64,000 nucleotides of DNA from Bradyrhizobium sp. CB3481 (GTDB lineage Bacteria; Pseudomonadota; Alphaproteobacteria; Rhizobiales; Xanthobacteraceae): positions 3,802,501 through 3,866,500 of the forward strand of contig NZ_CP121647.1 of the NCBI RefSeq assembly GCF_029714305.1, given 5' to 3'. The position numbers and the translations under genes were made by a program. Positions 36,509 to 46,130 of the stretch are shown here, piece by piece; position 1 is the first letter of the stretch, and each line of letters starts with the position of its first letter. The notes under the pieces are model-generated. The model saw only the letters and a list, made by a program, of their open reading frames with translations. It was not told the origin of the DNA and searched no databases.

Positions 36509-36568
36509 GGTGTTTTGGTTCGCTCCACTACACCTGCAATGATGCGGGAACGGTCCGGCGCCCTCCGC

Positions 36569-36674
36569 TGTCATCCTCCGCGTAGGCGGAGGATCCAGTA
36601 CGCCGCGGCCTGTCGGTTCTATCACTGGCGTCTCTGGGACACTGGGTCCCCCGCCTTCGCGGAGGACGACGACT
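36569..36674. repeat. Intergenic palindrome (GTCATCCTCCGCG family)
   Basis: GTCATCCTCCGCGTAGGCGG at the left end and CGCCTTCGCGGAGGACGAC at the right end are imperfect inverted copies around GC-rich sequence with CCAGTA/ACTGG inner arms. It follows the hybrid kinase gene. Similar short dispersed repeats are common in this group. Confidence 0.65.
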
Positions 36675-36745
36675 GAGTGTGAGGCGGCGTTCTCGCGACA
36701 CGAATTGCCCGAGGTTTGCATCGTCTTTGCCCCCATCGAAATGAG

Positions 36746-37100
36746 GGCGCAGGGAAGACCGGGTGCGCGCCGCACCCGCGGTCTCGTGTGCCATTATGCG
36801 CATAGCAATAGGTGCACACGAGCATACAGGTTCGGCGGGAGCATCCCGGCCTTCCCTGCGCAATGGCTTTACGGCTTACTTCGTGCTCTTCCCGGAGAAC
36901 GGCTCTTTCGCCTCCGTCGCCCGCAAGCCGCTTTCGCATCTTGAAGACTTAACGCCAGCACCACGGCGCCAGAACCACACGACTTCACCGTACGCCTCAG
37001 CCACACTCGTCCGTCATGGCATCGGCGTCCATCGCATCTCCCCGCGCGTCAGTGACGATGGCCAACGCCCCTCATGTCGCGATGAGACGGCCGCTCTTAT
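36746..37100. repeat. Long dispersed intergenic sequence without coding sense
   Basis: About 350 bases after the smaller palindrome (36569-36674) hold no gene I can support. The stretch contains short near-palindromes (GGGTGCGCGCCGCACCC at 36760-36776), a segment reading GCATCCCGGCCTTCCCTGCG, and several runs CATCGGCGTCCATCGCATCT. It resembles a long intergenic repeat I associate with Bradyrhizobium genomes, which is recollection, not proof. The remainder up to 37354 has lower GC than its surroundings and may carry the promoter of the following sensor operon, but I see no clear promoter or operator motif. The whole gap 36509-37354 is otherwise empty. Confidence 0.45.
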
Positions 37101-37354
37101 GCCGCTGATTTGGGTGAAAACGGAAGCGAAATATTTCTGATTTTCAGTAATTCTTGGCTTGACTGCCATTTCTGTAAATCCGAAGTGATTTGCCCGTCGG
37201 ATCGGAATTGGGCTTGCAACGGCAGCACGACACCTGCGATACCGCCGTTTGCGCCGGAGGAGCTTTTCTTCACGGCAGATCTTGCTAAATCTAGGATCGA
37301 CGCTGGCGACAGCCAAGTCGAACCGAAAGCGAGTGTGCCTTGTTGCGGCCCCCA

Positions 37355-38884
37355 ATGATCGAGCGAGACCGGCGGCCATCGTCGCCGAGGACACATCTTG
37401 CCGTGGCAATCCTCTCCTCGACGGTTGCCGTTGCGATCGCTACGCTTGTCGGCCGCGTATTTACGGCGATGGTACCGCTGCCGAATATCTCGATGGTCTT
37501 TCTGCTGGCCGTTCTGTTTTCTGCGGTCAGTTTCGGAAAGTGGCTTGCCATCTATACATCCCTCCTTTCCTTCCTGGCGTACGATTTCTTCTTTATCGAG
37601 CCGCTCTATACATTCCAGATCACCGAGCCTTCGGAGTTGCTGTCCTTAATCATATTCCTGATTGTTGCGGTCGTATCGGCCACCCTTGCTGGACGGATTC
37701 GCGATCAGGCCCGGGCAACAACCGAACGGATGATTGCAACGCGACGGCTCTATGAATTTACCTGGAAGCTGTCGGGACTCACCAGTATCGACGCCGTCGC
37801 TGACGGAGCTGCTGGCGAAATTCATGTGAGTCTGCGGCGTCCCGCGGTCATTCTGCTCAATCAGAAGGGTGAGCTTTCGCTGGCCGCGGCCTGGCCGCCG
37901 GAAGACAGTTTGGATCCGACGACCTGGGATGCCGCGCGGCTGGCATTCGCGCGCAACGAAGCTGCCGGCTTCGACACCGGAAGCTTGCCCGACAACCGCT
38001 GGCACTTCATTCCGCTTCGCACTCAGCGGGGATCGTTCGGCGTCGTCGGGGTCGCAAGAAGCGCGAGCAATGATCTGTTCGATGCCGAGGGCCGCGCGCT
38101 GCTCGCGACGCTCGCCGAACAAACGGCCGCGGCGTTCGATCGCATCTTTTTGGCCGAGGAGATGATGGCGGCACGCGGCGCTGCCGAGGCGGAGCGCGTA
38201 CGAAACATCTTGCTTGCTTCGGTCTCCCACGATTTTCGTACTCCCCTTGCATCGATCCTGGGATCGGCAACGAGCCTGCTCGATTTTGGTGAAAAGCTGG
38301 ATGCCGCCGCCAAAACTGGGCTGCTCCGGGAAATCAAGACCGAAGCTGAGGGGCTCGACGAAATGGTCCGAAATCTGCTTGCCATGACTCGGATCGATGC
38401 CGGCGCGCTGGAGATACGACGGGACTGGATCGACTTGCGGGAAGTCGTCGAACGAGTGATAAACCTCGCAAAACGGCGCGGGGCCGCCTTGACGGTCGAG
38501 GTGGAGTTACCGCGAACACTTCCGCTGATCCGCGCCGATGCAAGCTTGATTGAGCAGGCCGTGGGAAATGTGGTGAATAATGTGGTGTCACACGCCCCAC
38601 AAGGAACGCGGCTCGTGGTCGATGCGATCGTCGGTCGACAATCGATTTCGGTCCGCGTCACCGATAGCGGACCGGGCATCGCCGCGGATATTCTGCCCCA
38701 CGTGTTCGATAAATTTGTGCAGGGAGGCGGCGCTGGCGGGCGGCGTGGTGGAACCGGTCTTGGACTGGCAATCGCTAAAGGTATCGTCGAGGCGCATGGC
38801 GGCACGGTTGCGGCCGAGAGTCCGGTGCAGGAAGGCAGAGGAACCCGGATGACGCTGACATTTCCCGTTGGGTCGCCGCCATGA
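37355..38884 (+). CDS. KdpD-like sensor kinase lacking the N-terminal KdpD/USP region
   Basis: A 509-aa sensor kinase. Residues about 17-120 hold four membrane helices of the DUF4118 type (VPLPNISMVFLLAVLFSAV, SLLSFLAYDFFFIEPLYTF, ELLSLIIFLIVAVVSATLAGRI), the membrane core of KdpD. Then comes a GAF-like segment (about 130-265), the H-box ASVSHDFRTPLASILGSA (His292), and the ATPase with NVVNNVVSHAPQG, DSGPGIA, HVFDKFVQ and GGTGLGLAIAKGIVEAHGG. KdpD of E. coli has about 895 residues, with a 400-residue N-terminal KdpD and universal-stress domain that is absent here. The start is uncertain: ATG 37355 without clear ribosome-binding site, TTG 37340 alternative. Overlaps the regulator gene by four bases. 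Confidence 0.85.
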   Translation: MIERDRRPSSPRTHLAVAILSSTVAVAIATLVGRVFTAMVPLPNISMVFLLAVLFSAVSFGKWLAIYTSLLSFLAYDFFFIEPLYTFQITEPSELLSLIIFLIVAVVSATLAGRIRDQARATTERMIATRRLYEFTWKLSGLTSIDAVADGAAGEIHVSLRRPAVILLNQKGELSLAAAWPPEDSLDPTTWDAARLAFARNEAAGFDTGSLPDNRWHFIPLRTQRGSFGVVGVARSASNDLFDAEGRALLATLAEQTAAAFDRIFLAEEMMAARGAAEAERVRNILLASVSHDFRTPLASILGSATSLLDFGEKLDAAAKTGLLREIKTEAEGLDEMVRNLLAMTRIDAGALEIRRDWIDLREVVERVINLAKRRGAALTVEVELPRTLPLIRADASLIEQAVGNVVNNVVSHAPQGTRLVVDAIVGRQSISVRVTDSGPGIAADILPHVFDKFVQGGGAGGRRGGTGLGLAIAKGIVEAHGGTVAAESPVQEGRGTRMTLTFPVGSPP

Positions 38885-39579
38885 CCGGCCGTATCCGCGC
38901 ACTCATTGTCGATGACGAACCGGCCATCCTTCGATTGCTGAAGCCGGTACTGGAAGCCAACAATTACCAGTTCATCAGCGCCGGGACGGTCGCTGAGTCG
39001 ATCAAGTGCATTGCAACTGAAAGTCCTGATATCGTTGTGCTCGATCTCGGGCTGCCCGATGGCGACGGCAAGGACGTGATCCGGCAAGTGCGGCAGTGGT
39101 CCGATGTGCCGATCATCATATTGTCGGCGCGCGACCGTGAGGCCGAGAAGATTGAAGCGCTGGATCTCGGTGCGGACGATTTCGTTAACAAGCCATTCGG
39201 AGTCGGCGAACTTCTCGCAAGAATAAGGACGGCGCTTCGACACCGAATGGAGCGTGTCGCCGAAACGCCGGTGCTGCGAACCGCGGACGTTGAAATCGAC
39301 AACGTCCGCCATTGCGTCACCCGGGCCGGCGCGGAGGTCAGGCTGACCCCGAAAGAATTCGAACTGCTTTCATTTCTCGCCAAACATGCCGGCAAGGTGG
39401 TAACGCATCGGCAAATATTGGCGGCCATATGGGGTCCCGCCCACGCCACCGATACCCAATACCTGCGGGTCTACATCGGCCAGATCAGGCAAAAAATCGA
39501 GAAAGATCCCGGCGACCCCCGCATCATCATTACCGAGCCGGGCATTGGTTACCGGATCGCCGAAATCGGTACGCGATAG
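38881..39579 (+). CDS. KdpE-like OmpR-family response regulator
   Basis: A 232-aa regulator. The receiver domain has the acidic pair in LIVDDEPAI and the phospho-aspartate at about residue 55 (IVVLDLGLPDGDGKD), followed by IILSARDREAEKIEALDLGADDFVNKPFGVGELLARIRTAL. The C-terminal winged helix reads LTPKEFELLSFLAKHAGKVVTHRQIL, HATDTQYLRVYIGQIRQKIE and ITEPGIGYRI, close to KdpE/OmpR DNA-binding domains. Its ATG overlaps the kinase stop as ATGA, so both are co-translated. The target is probably the potassium genes that follow. Confidence 0.88.
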   Translation: MTGRIRALIVDDEPAILRLLKPVLEANNYQFISAGTVAESIKCIATESPDIVVLDLGLPDGDGKDVIRQVRQWSDVPIIILSARDREAEKIEALDLGADDFVNKPFGVGELLARIRTALRHRMERVAETPVLRTADVEIDNVRHCVTRAGAEVRLTPKEFELLSFLAKHAGKVVTHRQILAAIWGPAHATDTQYLRVYIGQIRQKIEKDPGDPRIIITEPGIGYRIAEIGTR

Positions 39580-39710
39580 GCTTCTGCCCTTCAGCCAAAA
39601 CGGCGCTTACCTTGACCGTGCCCGCCATCGGCGGCGTCTTTATGTGTTCTTTATGCAGCGGGCTGGATTTCCGCATTGAGAGTTTAGCCGGGTCCTTCGA
39701 TATCGGAAGC

Positions 39711-40034
39711 ATGAGCCAGCTTCTCGATGAGGACCTTCCTTCAGTGAAGCATCCTGAAAGACAGCATGAATGGTTGGACGAATCCGGCGGACTGCCGGCT
39801 GTCGGCAACGTGCTGCCGGTGGTTCTCGGCCTCATCGGAATAGGCGTAGTTGTCTGTGCGATGTGGGCGCTGGGGCCGCCCGCCGGCGGCGAGGCCGGGG
39901 AAAAGCTGACTCCCTGCGTCGCAATCGCCGACGAGCACGCACGACTGGCTTGCTACGACCAGATCGCCGCTCTTCATCAGCCTGCAAGGGGCGCTTTTGC
40001 GCCTGCTCAAATCTTCCGCGAGGGATCGCAATGA
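39711..40034 (+). CDS. Small single-helix protein upstream of kup
   Basis: A 107-aa protein (from the ATG at 39711; an earlier ATG at 39642 would give 130 aa). A soluble N-terminus of about 30 residues is followed by one membrane helix ([25 protein letters not shown]) and an exported part with the motif [21 protein letters not shown], where the C-x-x-R-L-x-C-Y-D pattern resembles short periplasmic proteins with a two-cysteine bridge. The stop overlaps the kup ATG (ATGA), so the two are translationally coupled. Family not recognised; the placement suggests a potassium-uptake accessory role. Confidence 0.6.
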   Translation: MSQLLDEDLPSVKHPERQHEWLDESGGLPAVGNVLPVVLGLIGIGVVVCAMWALGPPAGGEAGEKLTPCVAIADEHARLACYDQIAALHQPARGAFAPAQIFREGSQ

Positions 40035-41959
40035 CCGAGACTGTCTCCACCGCAGCAGACTTGACCGCTCCTGAACCGCAGCAGCTGGCCGCGCACGAAC
40101 ATCCTCGCGCAGGGTTCTGGGCGCTCACGCTCGGGGCAATCGGCGTTGTCTACGGCGATATCGGAACCAGCCCGCTATACGCTCTTCGAGAGTCGGTCAT
40201 GGCCGCCGTTGGCCCCAACGCCCCTGCCAGCGAAACGGTCGTACTCGGCATCCTCTCGTTGATCATCTGGGCGCTGCTTTTGGTGGTGACCGTCAAGTAC
40301 GTCGTCATCCTGCTGCGTGCGGACAATAACGGGGAGGGGGGCACGCTCGCATTGATGGCGCTGGCAAATCGCGCCGTCGGTGGCAGTGGGCTCCTGGTGC
40401 TGCTCGGCATTATCAGCGGCGCGTTGTTCTATGGCGACGCGATGATCACGCCAGCACTCTCGGTGCTGTCGGCCATCGAGGGCCTGAAGCTGGCAACTCC
40501 GGCGTTCGAACCCTATGTCGTTGCGATCACGGCGCTCATTCTCGTCAGCCTGTTTGCCGTGCAATCGCGCGGCACGGCGAAAGTTGCGGCGTTTTTCGGA
40601 CCGATCACGCTCATCTGGTTCACTGCTATCGCGGCCGCAGGCGTGCCGCAAATAGTGCGAAATCCCACGGTGCTGCTGGCCTTCAATCCGCTCCATGGTT
40701 TGAGCTTTCTGCTGACCCACGGCGTGATCGGATTCATGACACTGGGTGCGGTCTTTCTCGTTGTGACCGGGGCGGAGGCGCTCTATGCGGACCTTGGTCA
40801 TTTTGGCAAGCGACCGATCCGTGCCGCATGGCTCGTCGTGGCGCTACCGGCGTTGACGATCAACTACCTTGGTCAGGGTGCGCTGGTGCTCGCGGACGCC
40901 AAGGCGATCGAGAACCCCTTTTTCCTGCTCTATCCGGAATGGGCCCTGCTGCCGATGATCGCTTTGGCGACAGCAGCGACGGTTATCGCCAGCCAGGCGG
41001 TCATCACGGGCGCTTATTCGATCACGCAACAGGCAATCCAACTCGGATTGTTGCCGCGCCTTGAAATCCGGCACACTTCGGAATCATTGATCGGCCAGAT
41101 CTACATGCCGAAGGTCAATACGCTGCTGCTGATCGGCGTCTTGCTGCTCGTGGGGCTGTTTCGCTCTTCAAGCGCCCTGGCATCCGCTTACGGCATCGCC
41201 GTGACGGGGACCATGGTGGTCACGGCGATGATGGCCTTCGTGGTGATCTGGAAGGTCTGGCGCTGGTCGGCGGTCGCGGCCGGCGCGATCATCGCACCGC
41301 TTCTGGCGCTTGATCTGACGTTCCTTTCGGCGAATTTGCTGAAGGTGTTCGAAGGCGGCTGGATGCCGCTGGCGTTGGGGTCGGTGGTGATGCTGCTGAT
41401 GTACACCTGGCGACGCGGCAGCCGGCTGCTGTTCGAGAAATCGCGCAAGCTGGAATTCCCGCTCGCCGATCTCGTGGCGATGCTGGAAAAGCGCCCGCCG
41501 CAGCGTGTCTCCGGCACAGCGGTATTCTTGACCTCCGACCGCGAGCGCGCGCCGACCGCGCTGATGCACAGCCTGAAGCACTACAAGGTGCTGCATGAGA
41601 AGAATGTTATCCTCACCATCGAAACCGCGCCGACGCCGCGGATCGACCCGGCCGAGCGGGTGCGGATGGAGCAGCTCAGCGAGACGTTCTCGCGGGTGAC
41701 GCTGCGCTTCGGCTTCATGGAATCGCCCAACGTGCCCAAGGCGCTGGTAATCGCCCGCAAGCTCGGCTGGCAGTTCGACATCATGTCGACGTCGTTCTTC
41801 CTGTCGCGCCGCGCGCTCAAGCCTGCCGCCCATTCCGGCATGCCGCGCTGGCAGGATCTGCTGTTCATCCGCCTCAGCCGCTCCGCGAACGACGCCACGG
41901 ACTATTTCCAGATCCCGACCGGGCGCGTGGTCGAGGTGGGGACGCAGGTCACGATTTGA
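40031..41959 (+). CDS. kup: Kup potassium uptake permease
   Basis: A 642-aa inner-membrane K+/H+ symporter. The N-terminus after about 20 residues shows [23 protein letters not shown], the Kup signature, then [48 protein letters not shown] and [14 protein letters not shown], typical of the first eight of twelve membrane helices. The C-terminal soluble part (about 500-642) has [17 protein letters not shown] and [13 protein letters not shown], as in family members. Length is normal. It closes the run of sensor, regulator and small protein, and a terminator follows. Confidence 0.93.
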   Translation: MTETVSTAADLTAPEPQQLAAHEHPRAGFWALTLGAIGVVYGDIGTSPLYALRESVMAAVGPNAPASETVVLGILSLIIWALLLVVTVKYVVILLRADNNGEGGTLALMALANRAVGGSGLLVLLGIISGALFYGDAMITPALSVLSAIEGLKLATPAFEPYVVAITALILVSLFAVQSRGTAKVAAFFGPITLIWFTAIAAAGVPQIVRNPTVLLAFNPLHGLSFLLTHGVIGFMTLGAVFLVVTGAEALYADLGHFGKRPIRAAWLVVALPALTINYLGQGALVLADAKAIENPFFLLYPEWALLPMIALATAATVIASQAVITGAYSITQQAIQLGLLPRLEIRHTSESLIGQIYMPKVNTLLLIGVLLLVGLFRSSSALASAYGIAVTGTMVVTAMMAFVVIWKVWRWSAVAAGAIIAPLLALDLTFLSANLLKVFEGGWMPLALGSVVMLLMYTWRRGSRLLFEKSRKLEFPLADLVAMLEKRPPQRVSGTAVFLTSDRERAPTALMHSLKHYKVLHEKNVILTIETAPTPRIDPAERVRMEQLSETFSRVTLRFGFMESPNVPKALVIARKLGWQFDIMSTSFFLSRRALKPAAHSGMPRWQDLLFIRLSRSANDATDYFQIPTGRVVEVGTQVTI

Positions 41960-41996
41960 TAGGGCCCTGCGCCGCATGTGTGCCCACCAATACAAA

Positions 41997-42020
41997 GGCG
42001 CTCCGTCGGGAGCGTCTTTT
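41997..42020 (+). terminator. Terminator after kup
   Basis: GGCGCTCC and GGAGCGTC pair (one G-T wobble) across a GTCG loop, followed by TTTT. It begins 38 bases after the kup stop. Confidence 0.75.
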
Positions 42021-42147
42021 GCATTTCTCGTAAGCCGTGATGCCGGCGGGAAACCCGCACGTCCCGGGTGCAGCGATCTGCGGGTCCGGTGCAGATGCGT
42101 CGCGTCGCTCGTCCGGGGACGTTTGCGTTCGCTCCCCAACCCGCGGA

Positions 42148-42936
42148 CTAGTTGCCCAAACCGAGGCTTTGCAGGAACGTCGGTGGCTGGGGATTTTGCA
42201 CAGACGGATCCGGTAATCGCGGGTCGGTTGCGGGCGAGACTTGTCCCCGTGCATCTTGCTCCTCGCGCGCCTTGGCTCGATGGTTTCGCTGGGCCCGGAT
42301 TTCCGCGCGTGCATTTTGCACGGAGCGGACCCGCCGGTGCTTCTTCCGGGCCTGCGCCGGGGCCTCTTCAGTTACTCGCACGGGGGCGGGTTGGGCGGCT
42401 GCGGCCTTTGTCCGCGCCTCTTCCTCGTCCGCCCAAGCCTGGAATTGCTTGAACAAGGCCTCGGTGATGGGCTGGCCGACCTCGGCTTGGCTCTGCTGGG
42501 CAGCTTGGCCCTGTTCGGCAACCTGACTCTGCTGGGTAGGTTCCTGGCTCTGCTGGGCAGGTTCTTGGTGCTGCTCGGCAGCCGCCGCAATTTCCTCGCG
42601 CGTCGGCGTGTCGGTTGTCGTCGTCGTCAAATCCTGCGTGCTGGCGATTGCGATCGATTGAATTGCGCGCGCCGGCGGATCGGCTTCGGGCTGAACCGCC
42701 GGCTTGTCGCTCGCCCAATCCGTCAGGTTCGCAACCAGCGTTGCCGGATTGTCGATCGATAGAACGGCGATGCCGATCGCAGTCACGGCTGCGGCCGCGA
42801 TACTCGCCTTGAGAATTCGGGACGAGATGATCGCGATGTCCTGGGCCTTTCCGATATCCGGCTGCCCGGTTTCTTCCGCAGGCTCGGAGAGAAAGATTGG
42901 AGGACGATCCGGCTGGAACCCATCGTTTGTCGCCAT
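42148..42936 (-). CDS. Membrane protein with Gln-rich repeat tail
   Basis: A 262-aa protein, family not recognised. A polar N-terminus of about 35 residues (ATNDGFQPDRPPIFLSE) precedes a membrane helix (ILKASIAAAAVTAIGIAVLSI). The region after it is low-complexity: a threonine-rich stretch and glutamine/proline repeats such as QEPAQQSQEPTQQSQVAEQ, then a charged helical stretch and a basic segment (ARKKHRRVRSVQNARAEIRAQRNHRAK). The ATG at 42936 is chosen over an earlier start at 43011. It resembles the 58344-59006 protein in layout (short N-terminus, one helix, long tail). Function unknown; possibly a cell-envelope or Tol/TonB-like spacer. Confidence 0.6.
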   Translation of the reverse strand: MATNDGFQPDRPPIFLSEPAEETGQPDIGKAQDIAIISSRILKASIAAAAVTAIGIAVLSIDNPATLVANLTDWASDKPAVQPEADPPARAIQSIAIASTQDLTTTTTDTPTREEIAAAAEQHQEPAQQSQEPTQQSQVAEQGQAAQQSQAEVGQPITEALFKQFQAWADEEEARTKAAAAQPAPVRVTEEAPAQARKKHRRVRSVQNARAEIRAQRNHRAKAREEQDARGQVSPATDPRLPDPSVQNPQPPTFLQSLGLGN

Positions 42937-43063
42937 TTGAGTGATGCCGCCTCTTGTTGATGGCCTCCACGTACCTCGCCAGCGAGGTCTAAAAGCGACA
43001 ATCGCCGCCACGATTTAGGAGAAGTCTTGGCTTCACTGAGATATTGGAACCGCATCCCACGAT

Positions 43064-43095
43064 AAAAACAAAAGGCGCCCCGGATGGAGGCGCCC
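43064..43095 (-). terminator. Terminator after the DUF992 gene
   Basis: On the minus strand GGGCGCCTCC... folds with GGGGCGCC and is followed by TTTTGTTTTT. The hairpin lies 25 bases beyond the stop at 43120. Its sequence is nearly the same as the glnA terminator at 43769-43797. Confidence 0.8.
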
Positions 43096-43119
43096 TTCGC
43101 GTCTTGTGTCAGCGTGTCG

Positions 43120-43650
43120 TCACTGGACCGTACGACGTGCGGGCGCACTCGCCGGCCGAAGCTCAAGCGTGGATACGCCTGCGGCAATATTCACGCCCGT
43201 CTGTCCTTGCATGGACACCGGCTGCATGATCACCCTGCGGTCCGAGCCTCCAACCAGGACGTTGGCACTCGCGCCGGCCCCGACCGTGCCGCCGGCGGTC
43301 GCACCCGTATAGGTTCCCGCCAACGCCGCCCGGCGCAGCGGGGGCGGCGCAAAAACAGCCCAGGCCATCCGGCCGGCGGAGGTGGCACCGATGTCGAGGC
43401 CGAGCGTGCTGACGGTGCCCTCGTAGGCCTCGCGCGCCCTACCTCTCGCCGATGCATAGATGCAGCTCAGTTGCCGCTGCCCCCCGATAACGAGGCCGAC
43501 ACCGGGCGATATGTTGCAGGTGAGCGTGCCGACCCTCGCCCGACCGGCGTCCTGAGCCGTGGCCGGAGTCAGGGCGAGGGCGAGCGCCAGAGCGGCGCAT
43601 GTGGCTGCGAGACTATTCAACGTTGTTCTATTCGGAGTTGCTATGTTCAT
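43120..43650 (-). CDS. DUF992 exported protein
   Basis: A 176-aa periplasmic protein. A signal peptide (ATCAALALALALTPATAQ) is followed by VGTLTCNISPGVGLVIGG, CIYASARGRAREAYEGTVSTLGLDIG and MAWAVFAPPPL, the ordered motifs of DUF992, a family known from alphaproteobacteria without assigned function. Two cysteines (in LTCN and SCIY) could form a disulfide. The ending is glycine-rich (TYTGATAGGTVGAGASANVLVGG), then basic. GGGAGG lies upstream of the ATG as ribosome-binding site. Isolated gene between the Gln-rich protein and glnA. Confidence 0.85.
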   Translation of the reverse strand: MNIATPNRTTLNSLAATCAALALALALTPATAQDAGRARVGTLTCNISPGVGLVIGGQRQLSCIYASARGRAREAYEGTVSTLGLDIGATSAGRMAWAVFAPPPLRRAALAGTYTGATAGGTVGAGASANVLVGGSDRRVIMQPVSMQGQTGVNIAAGVSTLELRPASAPARRTVQ

Positions 43651-43768
43651 GGGCGTCCCTCCCTAGACGCATTCCGGGTGGAACCCCACAACGCGCCATG
43701 ACATTGCGATGTTCCGGTTCCCCTTGTCATTCCGTGCGCCTTAAGCGCAGAAGCACCAGCCGCAAGAA

Positions 43769-43797
43769 CAAAAAAGGCGCCCCGAATGGAGGCGCCT
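43769..43797 (-). terminator. Terminator after glnA
   Basis: On the minus strand GGCGCC (43791-43796) pairs with GGCGCC (43776-43781) with a GGG/CCC-like extension, then TTTTTTT (A-run 43769-43775 on the plus strand). It starts 45 bases after the glnA stop. Confidence 0.88.
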
Positions 43798-43841
43798 TTC
43801 GCATCTTGCGGCAGTGCTGTCGGCGGCGAGCCGCCGACAGT

Positions 43842-45251
43842 TCACTGCGAATAGTACATATCGAACTCGACCGGGTGCGGGGTCATCTCAAAACGTTCGA
43901 CCTCGGTCATCTTCAGTTCGATGAAGCTGTCGATGAAGTCGTCGTCGAACACGCCGCCGTTCTTCAGGAACGCGCGGTCCTTGTCGAGGTTTTCCAGCGC
44001 CTCGCGCAAGCTACCGCACACCGTCGGGATCTGCTTCAGCTCTTCCTTCGGCAGATCGTAGAGGTCCTTGTCCATCGCCGGGCCCGGATCGATCTTGTTC
44101 TTGATGCCGTCGAGGCCGGCCATCAGCATCGCGGCGAAGCCGAGATAGGGATTGGCCATCGGGTCGGGGAAGCGGACTTCGACGCGCTTGGCCTTCGGGT
44201 TTGCCGTGTAGGGGATGCGGCAGGAGGCCGAACGGTTGCGCGCGGAGTAGGCGAGCAGCACGGGGGCTTCATAGCCCGGGACCAGGCGCTTGTAGGAGTT
44301 GGTCGACGGGTTGGTGAAGGCGTTGATCGCCTTGGCGTGCTTGATGATGCCGCCGATATAGTGGAGGCAGGTCTCCGACAGGTCGGCATATTTGTTGCCG
44401 GCGAACACCGGCTTGCCTTCCTTCCAGATCGACTGGTGGCAGTGCATGCCCGAGCCGTTGTCGCCATAGACCGGCTTCGGCATGAAGGTGGCGGTCTTGC
44501 CGTAGATGTGCGCGACCTGGTGGATGCAGTATTTGTAGATCTGCATCTGGTCGGCCATCAGGGTCATGGTGTCGAACTTCATGCCAAGCTCGTGCTGGGC
44601 GGAAGCGACCTCGTGGTGATGCTTCTCGACCTTGACGCCCATCTTGGCCATGGCGCCGAGCATTTCCGAGCGCATGTCCTGCACCGAGTCCTGCGGCGGC
44701 ACCGGGAAGTAGCCGCCCTTGGTGCGGATGCGGTGGCCGAGGTTGCCGCCCTCATATTCAGTGTCCGAATTGGTCGGCAATTCCGACGAATCCAGCTTGA
44801 AGCCGGTGTTGTAGGGAGTGGTCTGGAAACGGACGTCGTCGAACACGAAGAACTCGGCCTCGGGGCCGAAGAACACGGTGTCGCCGACGCCCATCGACTT
44901 GACCATGGCTTCCGCCTTCTTGGCCATGCCGCGCGGATCGCGGTTGTAGGGCTCGCCTGTGGTCGGCTCGAGCACGTCGCAGATGATGACCATGGTGGTT
45001 TCGGCGAAGAACGGGTCGATCGTCGCGGTAACCGGATCGGGCATCAGGCACATGTCGGATTCGTTGATCGCCTTCCAGCCGGCAATCGAGGAACCGTCGA
45101 ACATCTGGCCTTCGGCAAAGGTGTCCTCTTCGATCATGCTGACGTCGAAGGTCACGTGCTGCCACTTGCCGCGCGGATCGGTGAAGCGCAGATCGACGTA
45201 TTTTACGTCGTTGTCCTTGATCGACTTCATGACGTCTTTGGCGGTCTTCAT
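43842..45251 (-). CDS. glnA: Glutamine synthetase type I
   Basis: A 469-aa GSI enzyme that joins ammonium to glutamate using ATP, in the cytoplasm as a dodecamer. Visible landmarks: [55 protein letters not shown], the metal and ATP-site segment [44 protein letters not shown] and the adenylylation tyrosine in [15 protein letters not shown]. The last shows it can be regulated by GlnE. It follows glnB in the same direction with 138 bases between, as in Bradyrhizobium, and a terminator follows 45 bases later. Length typical. Confidence 0.97.
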   Translation of the reverse strand: MKTAKDVMKSIKDNDVKYVDLRFTDPRGKWQHVTFDVSMIEEDTFAEGQMFDGSSIAGWKAINESDMCLMPDPVTATIDPFFAETTMVIICDVLEPTTGEPYNRDPRGMAKKAEAMVKSMGVGDTVFFGPEAEFFVFDDVRFQTTPYNTGFKLDSSELPTNSDTEYEGGNLGHRIRTKGGYFPVPPQDSVQDMRSEMLGAMAKMGVKVEKHHHEVASAQHELGMKFDTMTLMADQMQIYKYCIHQVAHIYGKTATFMPKPVYGDNGSGMHCHQSIWKEGKPVFAGNKYADLSETCLHYIGGIIKHAKAINAFTNPSTNSYKRLVPGYEAPVLLAYSARNRSASCRIPYTANPKAKRVEVRFPDPMANPYLGFAAMLMAGLDGIKNKIDPGPAMDKDLYDLPKEELKQIPTVCGSLREALENLDKDRAFLKNGGVFDDDFIDSFIELKMTEVERFEMTPHPVEFDMYYSQ

Positions 45252-45389
45252 GAGTACCCCTTTTGGCTACGGACGGTTTCCAGGACGCGACATTTCGCAG
45301 ACGATCGCAACAGATGCCGCGAAGGAAATCGGGCTGCGGGAGCAGCCCTTTTCTTGATTTTTAGCCGCAAAATTCGGATACCACCGCCC

Positions 45390-45872
<483 letters not shown>

Positions 45873-45920
45873 TCACTTGCGACGATCTTGAGCTCGGTAC
45901 TCCAACCGGCTTCCTCAAAA

Positions 45921-45936
45921 GCAGGGTCTATGCCAA
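45921..45936 (-). promoter_or_regulatory. Sigma-54-type promoter of glnB
   Basis: On the minus strand TTGGCATAGACCCTGC has GG and GC separated by ten bases (TGGCAT-N5-CTGC), matching the -24/-12 consensus of sigma-54 promoters. The expected transcription start is about 12 bases beyond the GC, near 45909, leaving a leader of roughly 180 bases to glnB. In Bradyrhizobium japonicum glnB is known to have tandem promoters, one NtrC dependent. I find no clear NtrC enhancer pair upstream. The rest of the 45729-46130 gap holds nothing else I can name. Confidence 0.75.
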
Positions 45937-46130
45937 GTTGTTAATGCGTCTGATTTCGGAACGTTATCAGACTTTTAACAGGCAAGTGGAAGAGGTCGGG
46001 CCGGCCAACGCATGATAGCGAAGCTTATAAAATAGGCAAATCGATCAATTCATGTGCAGCCAAGGACGGAGCAAGCCGCTAACACGGCGAAATGTGCCTC
46101 TGTAAAAGGCTGACGGATCGAGGATTCGGC

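Noticed and set aside
34232..36775. Very long open frame on the minus strand opposite the amidotransferase and hybrid kinase genes
   Set aside because: It is a high-GC shadow: the plus-strand frames show clear catalytic motifs, while the minus-strand product is His/Arg/Gly-rich with no family pattern.
39312..39710. Upstream extension of the small kup-linked gene into the kdpE-like gene
   Set aside because: The extension overlaps a well-supported regulator in another frame and has no ribosome-binding site; only the part with the membrane helix looks real.
45937..46130. NtrC enhancer pair upstream of the glnB promoter
   Set aside because: TGCAC fragments occur, but no symmetric TGCACC-N5-GGTGCA-like site could be made out.
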